Shown here in pieces: positions 6,349-10,784 of a DNA stretch of 10,784 nucleotides. The stretch is from NCBI GenBank assembly GCA_014523625.1, contig JAATVP010000118.1, forward strand, positions 1 to 10,784. Reading direction: 5' to 3'. Source of the DNA: Nitrososphaerales archaeon TH5896. Its GTDB lineage: Archaea; Thermoproteota; Nitrososphaeria; Nitrososphaerales; Nitrososphaeraceae. The translations under genes and the position numbers were made by a program. Each line of letters opens with the position of its first letter. Within the stretch, counting starts at the first letter, position 1. The notes under the pieces are model-generated. The model had not been told where the DNA came from and made no database searches. It saw only the letters and a list, made by a program, of their open reading frames with translations.

Positions 6349-7869
6349 ATGGTCAAACTTATTGCCGAACAGATTCCTATTACCTCAAAACAAACGCCGC
6401 TAGTGGTTATAGGCGTATTCGAGGATGAGGTTGAAGGTCTAATGAAAGTATTGGATGGGATTAGCGCACCAGTTGTCGAAATGGTTGAACGAGTAGTCAA
6501 GGAGAAGGAGCATACCGGGTCTTTTGGTAGTAGTTGCATCGTCCATTGTTTTACAAGTCCTATGGACAGAATCATGCTTTTAGGCCTGGGACAAAAGAAA
6601 AGTCTTGACAAGGAAAAAATTAGAGTTCTTGCGGGAAAGGCCGCCGCGAGGGCTATAGAAATTAATGTTAGTGAATACAGTATCAAACCTTATACGCAAT
6701 TAACTAAAGACTTCGTTGAAGCAGTTTGTGAAGGGACATGCTTGTCGCTCTATAAGTTTGATCAGTATCTGTCACAAAAAACCGGTGAATCATTGCATGA
6801 TCCGCCACTGTTGAAAATCAGCTTACTCGTAGATCGTGACCGAGAAGAATGGCAGAGGGTGTTGGATAAAACAAAAATAATTATCGATGCCGTTAATTTC
6901 GGAAGAGACTTAGCAAATCTACCTCCAAATGAGTGTTCACCAGAGTATTTGGCGCGTGTAGCGTTAGATCTTTCTTCAAGACATCCGCGAATCTCAACTC
7001 GAATAATAGAGCGTTACGAGATGGAATCTCTTGGTCTAAATGGAATTGTTGCGGTGGGTATGGGAAGTAACAAACCCCCAAAGCTTGTTATTATAGAATA
7101 TAGGGGAAATGAAGGGAGCAGCACAACTGTGCCATTTCTCTTTGTAGGAAAGGCGGTCACCTTTGATACAGGCGGAATATCAATCAAGCCCTCGGAGCGA
7201 ATGGATGAAATGAAATTTGACAAATCAGGTGGATGCGATGTCTTGGCAATAATGAGTGGTCTGGCAAAACTTGAGGTAAAAGCAAACGTGATTGGAATCA
7301 TTCCCTGCGTAGAGAACATGCCATCAAGTTCATCATATAGGCCAGGAGATATACTGAGGATGTATAATGGGAAGACCGTTGAGGTTATTAATACTGATGC
7401 TGAAGGGAGACTTATTCTTGCGGATAGTATCGCATATGGTATAGAAAAATATAATCCCAATTCCGTCATCGACTTGGCGACCTTGACTGGAGCGTGCATT
7501 GTAGCACTAGGTTCTAATATTGCGGGAGCACTCAGTAATAGCCCCGAATTGTTTGCCAAGCTCAGACAGATTAGCGAAAAAACTAATGAAAAGTTCTGGG
7601 AACTACCGCTTTATCCTGAATTTAGTGAGCAAATTAGGAGTAAATTTGCCGACATAAAAAACATTGGCGGCCGTGCAGGAGGGACAATTACAGCGGCAAT
7701 TTTCCTTTCTAACTTTGTAAATGAAACTCCTTGGATACATCTTGATATTGCAGGGACTGCATGGACGCAGGATGGAACCTGGGATAAAAGTTACAATCCT
7801 AAGGGGGCAACGGGCTTCGGCATTCGTTCACTGATTAGGTTAGTCCTAGACGAGTCAGGTTCAAGGTGA
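6349..7869 (+). CDS. pepA: Leucyl aminopeptidase, peptidase family M17
   Basis: A 506-residue cytosolic di-metal aminopeptidase that removes N-terminal residues from peptides, normally as a hexamer. The C-terminal catalytic domain carries the complete family set. Metal ligands are Lys268 and Asp273 (VGKAVTFDTGG), Asp291 (FDKSGG), and Asp350 and Glu352 (NTDAEGRL, 348-355). Catalytic residues are Lys280 and Arg354. ATLTGAC (377-383) and GGRAGG (440-445) are also typical. The N-terminal macro-like domain (about 1-160) is more divergent, as usual. The length matches E. coli PepA (about 500). The start is fixed by an in-frame TGA at 6340-6342 and by the TATA position. It is monocistronic by appearance: a 148-nt gap with its own promoter-like TATA box follows. 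No signal peptide is seen. The family assignment is secure; side-chain preference is not readable from sequence. Confidence 0.95.
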   Translation: MVKLIAEQIPITSKQTPLVVIGVFEDEVEGLMKVLDGISAPVVEMVERVVKEKEHTGSFGSSCIVHCFTSPMDRIMLLGLGQKKSLDKEKIRVLAGKAAARAIEINVSEYSIKPYTQLTKDFVEAVCEGTCLSLYKFDQYLSQKTGESLHDPPLLKISLLVDRDREEWQRVLDKTKIIIDAVNFGRDLANLPPNECSPEYLARVALDLSSRHPRISTRIIERYEMESLGLNGIVAVGMGSNKPPKLVIIEYRGNEGSSTTVPFLFVGKAVTFDTGGISIKPSERMDEMKFDKSGGCDVLAIMSGLAKLEVKANVIGIIPCVENMPSSSSYRPGDILRMYNGKTVEVINTDAEGRLILADSIAYGIEKYNPNSVIDLATLTGACIVALGSNIAGALSNSPELFAKLRQISEKTNEKFWELPLYPEFSEQIRSKFADIKNIGGRAGGTITAAIFLSNFVNETPWIHLDIAGTAWTQDGTWDKSYNPKGATGFGIRSLIRLVLDESGSR

Positions 7870-7988
7870 AGGCGAAAGGTCTTGTCATTTAGTAACTGTT
7901 CACAAGAAACGACATTAAGATAGATCCCGCTTGACTAGAAAATAGAAAGACCATGTTTGCTCCTTTCAGGATATATGTGAGTCAGGAG

Positions 7989-7997
7989 ATTATAAAG
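7989..7997 (+). promoter_or_regulatory. TATA box of the 191-residue protein gene
   Basis: ATTATAAAG has its centre 25 nt before the ATG at 8018, the same geometry as at the aminopeptidase gene. This predicts a leaderless transcript. It also supports 8018 as the start, because an in-frame TGA lies at 8009-8011 and there is no Shine-Dalgarno sequence. Confidence 0.55.
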
Positions 7998-8017
7998 TCT
8001 GTCAATGGTGATCCCTC

Positions 8018-8593
8018 ATGCCAATTTTCCAGATAGATTCGCTTGTCGATGGCCTAATTAATACTGGAGTACAATGTAGAAGAGGAATACTAGACAACGA
8101 CGTAGACAAAACACTACAGCCATACTACGAACGCTGGCTATGCAACCGAGATGGATTTGTTAAGATTAACGACTCCTACATCGATTACATAGGAATGGAG
8201 GAGGTAATGAGAATGGGACCTTTCTTTGACATTTATTGCTTGCTAAAAAACATAAGCATAATCAATTCGGATCGAAATGCTCATGAGCTCGTCTCATGTT
8301 ACCCTCAGTTCATGTTTAGGGGTGGAAAGATAGTATCTCTGGGTTGGACTGGTGGATTGTTGTCTCACTATCTGGCGAAAGATGATGCTATTTCTACGGC
8401 TATAGCTAACATACTTCCTGGCGAAGAGTTTGCAAAATTGTTCGTTAGACCTGCTGATTTCTGCTGCATTGTTCAAACTCAAGTTTGGGAGCCTTTGGGT
8501 CTTGTAGCAGTTTATCCGTTAATCGATCAAATTGGAAAGAACATTAAGAATCTTTTAAAACTCGTTCATCTTGGCGAGACAGCCGAAATCTAG
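8018..8593 (+). CDS. Hypothetical protein, 191 residues, no family recognised
   Basis: I do not recognise this protein. It is probably real: an uninterrupted 192-codon frame, a well-placed TATA box, and a natural-looking soluble protein composition. It has six cysteines (20, 42, 74, 94, 149, 150), including an adjacent pair, but no CxxC motif that would suggest a zinc or iron-sulphur site. Hydrophobic stretches (around 67-82, 106-119 and 160-169) are short and broken by polar residues, so I see no membrane segment or signal peptide. Aromatic residues are frequent, for example MGPFFDIY (66-73) and YPQFMFRGG (95-103). It stands alone, converging on the 5S gene 47 nt downstream and separated from the aminopeptidase gene by 148 nt, so neighbours give no functional hint. 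Confidence 0.7.
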   Translation: MPIFQIDSLVDGLINTGVQCRRGILDNDVDKTLQPYYERWLCNRDGFVKINDSYIDYIGMEEVMRMGPFFDIYCLLKNISIINSDRNAHELVSCYPQFMFRGGKIVSLGWTGGLLSHYLAKDDAISTAIANILPGEEFAKLFVRPADFCCIVQTQVWEPLGLVAVYPLIDQIGKNIKNLLKLVHLGETAEI

Positions 8594-8603
8594 CCCAATG
8601 ATA

Positions 8604-8631
8604 AGGCAATGTATCCCAAGGATGAAAGCCT
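8604..8631. terminator. Nested hairpin between the hypothetical gene and the 5S gene
   Basis: An outer AGGC (8604-8607) / GCCT (8628-8631) stem encloses ATCC (8613-8616) / GGAT (8620-8623) with a 3-nt loop. It lies in the 47-nt convergent gap. On the minus strand it follows the T-rich tract GTTTAATTTA just past the 5S 3' end, which is the more probable archaeal terminator. The stems are short and separated by internal loops, so support is weak. Confidence 0.25.
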
Positions 8632-8640
8632 AAATTAAAC

Positions 8641-8753
8641 GCCAGCACTGCCGTTTTCCAACCGCTCTCGCAGGTCAGTATTCAGCAGCAACGATAGGTT
8701 TGACTTCCGGGTTCGGAATGGGTCCGGGTCGCTCCCTTTCGCTATGGCCGGCT
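8641..8753 (-). rRNA. rrf: 5S ribosomal RNA
   Basis: The minus strand carries the 5S hallmarks: GGCCATAGCG near the 5' end and the loop C region CCCATTCCGAACCCGGAAGT. The whole fold can be drawn by hand. Helix I is GCCGGC/GCTGGC. Helix III closes CCGG/CCGG around loop C. One arm pairs CTGCTG with CGGCAG, then CTGACC with GGTTGG, capped by a GC-GAGA-GC tetraloop. The helix I pairing spans 112 nt, slightly short of the usual 120 or so, so the mature ends may extend 1-3 nt each way. No 16S or 23S gene is in the window; the gene stands alone with its own TATA box, between a convergent protein gene and a divergent ABCE1 gene. Confidence 0.95.
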
Positions 8754-8775
8754 AAGGATAAGCCAAGCAGAAGGG

Positions 8776-8784
8776 TAAATTTAA
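8776..8784 (-). promoter_or_regulatory. TATA box of the 5S rRNA gene
   Basis: The minus strand reads TTAAATTTA. Its centre (8780) is 25 nt from position 8755, two to three nucleotides before the first helix I base at 8752. The transcription start thus nearly coincides with the mature 5' end of 5S, implying an independent transcript needing little 5' processing. Confidence 0.6.
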
Positions 8785-8940
8785 CGTTCCTATTACCGTG
8801 TTTTCTAGTTTTATTCATTGTTTTGGGATGATATGTCCAGCAGTTTCTCTTGCGTGCAGGTGATCATGGTACGTAATTGCAATAGACGACTGGAAAGGTA
8901 TTTGGTCTTTTTTAAGATTCCTGTTTTTTCAGTCATAAGG

Positions 8941-8950
8941 CATATAATAC
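8941..8950 (+). promoter_or_regulatory. TATA box of the ABCE1 gene
   Basis: CATATAATAC is centred 35 nt before the TTG start at 8980, so transcription should begin near 8970 with a leader of about 10 nt. A second T-rich candidate (TTTTTTAAG, 8908-8916) lies further up. No clear Shine-Dalgarno sequence fits in so short a leader; AGGG at 8967-8970 is the only weak match. Confidence 0.45.
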
Positions 8951-8979
8951 ATTAAGTAGAAGCAGAAGGGCAATAAAAG

Positions 8980-10784
8980 TTGGGAGATCAAACGCAAAAT
9001 ACTCACAGGGTAGCGGTTTTGGATCAAGAACTATGTCAACCTAGAAAATGTGGCCTGGAATGCATAGTGTACTGTCCTGTAAACAAAACCGGCGGTGAGT
9101 GTATAATTCAGAGGCCATCAGATGGTAAGGCGCTTATATCAGAAGATCTCTGTACTGGGTGCGGCATATGCATAAAGAAATGCCCTTTTGATGCAATTGT
9201 GATTGTAAATTTAGCAAGCGAGCTGGGTAATGAAAAAATACATCAATACGGAGTAAATTCGTTTAGAATCTATAGGCTCCCCACGTTGAAAAAGGGCTCA
9301 GTAGTGGGCTTGCTTGGGCGAAATGGGATGGGGAAGTCTACAATTGTAAATATATTGTCGGGCAATCTCAAACCCAACTTTGGCAAATACGAGTCAGAAC
9401 CTGAGTGGAGTGAAGTAATCGAAAACTTTCAGGGAACAGAAATGAAGGCTCATTTTGAAAAGCTAGCATCTGGTGAAATTAAATCTTCTATTAAACCCCA
9501 GTTGGTCTACCTAATACCAAAGGCCTTCAAAGGGAAAGTTCGTGACCTCATTGACAAGTTTGATGAACGAAAGGTCTCCGAAAGACTAATTCCAAGGCTT
9601 GGCTTGGATAGCGCGATAAGCAGAAATGTCGACGAACTGAGCGGTGGAGAGTTACAGCGACTCGCTGTGATGATTGCAGTTTCCAAGGAAGCAGACTACT
9701 ACTTTTTTGACGAACCGTCTTCGTATAATGATGTGTACCAAAGATTGAGCGTTTCCAGAGTTATTCAAGAGTTGGCAGGAGAGGGTAAAAGTGTGATGGT
9801 GGTCGAACACGATCTTACTCTACTTGACTATTTGTCGGACAACGTTCATGTCCTTTACGGAGAACCTGGAGCATATGGAATAGCTTCGTCCCTTAGAAGC
9901 ACAAAAATAGGAATTAATAACTTTCTTGACGGGTATCTTCCCAATGAAAACGTTAGATTCAGGGAAAAATCTTACAAGTTTGACAAGACAAGCTCCGTTC
10001 AGGATTTGCTAATGGATGTGGCAGTAACCAGCTATTCTAGTCTTACTAAATCATTTCATTCTTCATTCAAGTTGACTGTTGCAAGTGGTTCGCTACGGAA
10101 AGGTGAGATAATCGGTCTGGTGGGAGCGAACGCGTTGGGAAAAACAACTTTTATGAAAATGATTTCAGGCATGGAAATTCCCGATTCAGGATCCATCAAT
10201 ACCGACGTAAAAATTTCTTACAAACCTCAATATCTGAGTCAGGAATATGAGGGAGACGTAAGATCTGTCCTTAGTGCGTCGTACGGTAACGAGATTGAGG
10301 GATCATCCTTGGAAGAACAGATAGTATTACCTTTAGGAATCAAGAAATTGTACGAAAAGAGTATCCTCCACCTCAGTGGAGGGGAGCTTCAGAAGATTGC
10401 AGTAGCAGCTTCACTGATCAGACCAGCTGATATTTATGCTCTTGATGAGCCATCTGCATTCTTAGATGTTGAAGACAGGATCGCTTTGGCTAAATTTCTG
10501 CAGAGGTTCGTGCGATCATATGGTAAGTCGGCAATGGTTATTGATCATGATGTCCAACTTATCGATCTGGTTTCAGATAGTCTGATTATATTTCAGGGAG
10601 TTCCTGGCTCAAGTGGACATGCAACTGAGCCTCTCGCCAAGGAATTAGGCATGAATGAATTTTTGAAATCTCTTAGCATTACATATAGACGGGATCAGGA
10701 AACTGGAAGACCTCGAGTAAATAAGGAAGGTAGCAGGCTCGATAGGAACCAAAAGGATAGTGGTAATTACTACTATATTGAATG
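8980..10784 (+). CDS. ABCE1 / RNase L inhibitor (RLI) ribosome-recycling ATPase, 3' end at window edge
   Basis: A 601-residue twin-ATPase iron-sulphur protein that splits post-termination ribosomes into subunits, together with aPelota or aRF1. The Fe-S domain has the cysteine ladder C19, C24, C28, C32 and C58, C61, C64, C68 for two [4Fe-4S] clusters. NBD1 has Walker A GRNGMGKS (113-120), signature LSGGE (220-224), Walker B FFDEPSS and His277. The hinge ENVRFR is at 323-328. NBD2 has GANALGKT (382-389), LSGGE (465-469), Asp489/Glu490 and His523. The C-terminal hinge GSRLDRNQK is followed by YYYIE. The last two bases of the window are TG in frame, so the stop is probably TGA one base beyond. 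TTG is the start: TAA lies in frame at 8974-8976 and no ATG or GTG precedes the conserved RVAVLDQELC segment. It is divergent from the 5S gene. Confidence 0.96.
   Translation, partial: MGDQTQNTHRVAVLDQELCQPRKCGLECIVYCPVNKTGGECIIQRPSDGKALISEDLCTGCGICIKKCPFDAIVIVNLASELGNEKIHQYGVNSFRIYRLPTLKKGSVVGLLGRNGMGKSTIVNILSGNLKPNFGKYESEPEWSEVIENFQGTEMKAHFEKLASGEIKSSIKPQLVYLIPKAFKGKVRDLIDKFDERKVSERLIPRLGLDSAISRNVDELSGGELQRLAVMIAVSKEADYYFFDEPSSYNDVYQRLSVSRVIQELAGEGKSVMVVEHDLTLLDYLSDNVHVLYGEPGAYGIASSLRSTKIGINNFLDGYLPNENVRFREKSYKFDKTSSVQDLLMDVAVTSYSSLTKSFHSSFKLTVASGSLRKGEIIGLVGANALGKTTFMKMISGMEIPDSGSINTDVKISYKPQYLSQEYEGDVRSVLSASYGNEIEGSSLEEQIVLPLGIKKLYEKSILHLSGGELQKIAVAASLIRPADIYALDEPSAFLDVEDRIALAKFLQRFVRSYGKSAMVIDHDVQLIDLVSDSLIIFQGVPGSSGHATEPLAKELGMNEFLKSLSITYRRDQETGRPRVNKEGSRLDRNQKDSGNYYYIE

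Noticed and set aside
6300..7559. Minus-strand frames of 62-181 codons within the aminopeptidase gene
   Set aside because: They are antisense to a complete M17 catalytic domain and look like shadows.
7879..7952. GGTCTT / AAGACC inverted pair between the aminopeptidase and the hypothetical gene
   Set aside because: The 6-bp arms are about 65 nt apart, which is expected by chance at this length.
8815..8880. C/D-box guide RNA suggested by GATGATA and GTGATCA
   Set aside because: The C-like boxes deviate from RTGATGA and no CTGA D boxes are placed to match.
1..10784. CRISPR array, insertion sequence, tRNA, attachment site or phage genes
   Set aside because: No regularly spaced repeats, transposase or integrase motifs, terminal inverted repeats or tRNA-like cloverleaf were seen on either strand.

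Overview
The window is archaeal chromosomal DNA. The evidence is an ABCE1/RLI ribosome-recycling ATPase, a transketolase split into two subunits, a short archaeal-type transaldolase, TATA boxes (not -35/-10 promoters) about 25 nt before start codons or RNA 5' ends, several TTG/GTG starts, and a 5S rRNA gene standing alone. Base composition by eye is in the low 40s % G+C. An unlinked 5S gene fits Thermoplasmata, Nitrososphaeria (Thaumarchaeota) or Crenarchaeota. The transaldolase resembles, from memory, the Thermoplasma acidophilum enzyme, but I cannot fix the lineage from the sequence alone. No mobile element, CRISPR array or tRNA is visible.

Layout. 66-2515 (+): a two-gene unit encoding a MoxR-type AAA+ ATPase and a VWA/MIDAS protein, a common chaperone-like pair whose client is not shown here. 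2578-5848 (-): a compact three-gene operon facing the first unit, with a terminator-like hairpin between them. Its promoter-proximal gene is a fusion of the transketolase N-terminal (thiamine-pyrophosphate) subunit with a complete ribulose-phosphate 3-epimerase. It overlaps the transketolase C-terminal subunit gene by 14 nt, and the transaldolase follows after 6 nt. The operon therefore carries all of the non-oxidative pentose phosphate pathway except ribose-5-phosphate isomerase. 5849-6348: a 500-nt non-coding divergent region with a TATA box and several short inverted and tandem repeats. 6349-7869 (+): an M17 leucyl aminopeptidase. 8018-8593 (+): an unrecognised 191-residue protein. 8641-8753 (-): 5S rRNA with its own TATA box. 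8980-10784 (+): ABCE1/RLI, complete except that its probable TGA stop straddles the window edge.

How it works together. The pentose operon would interconvert fructose-6-P and glyceraldehyde-3-P with xylulose-5-P and ribulose-5-P, supplying ribose for nucleotides and erythrose-4-P for aromatic amino acids. The 5S gene and ABCE1 are divergent neighbours serving the ribosome. Expression signals are of two kinds: single genes appear leaderless or nearly so (TATA centre about 25 nt from the start codon), while the internal operon genes have clear GGAGG Shine-Dalgarno sequences. The most distinctive item is the transketolase-N/epimerase fusion. I found no obviously new defence or mobile system.
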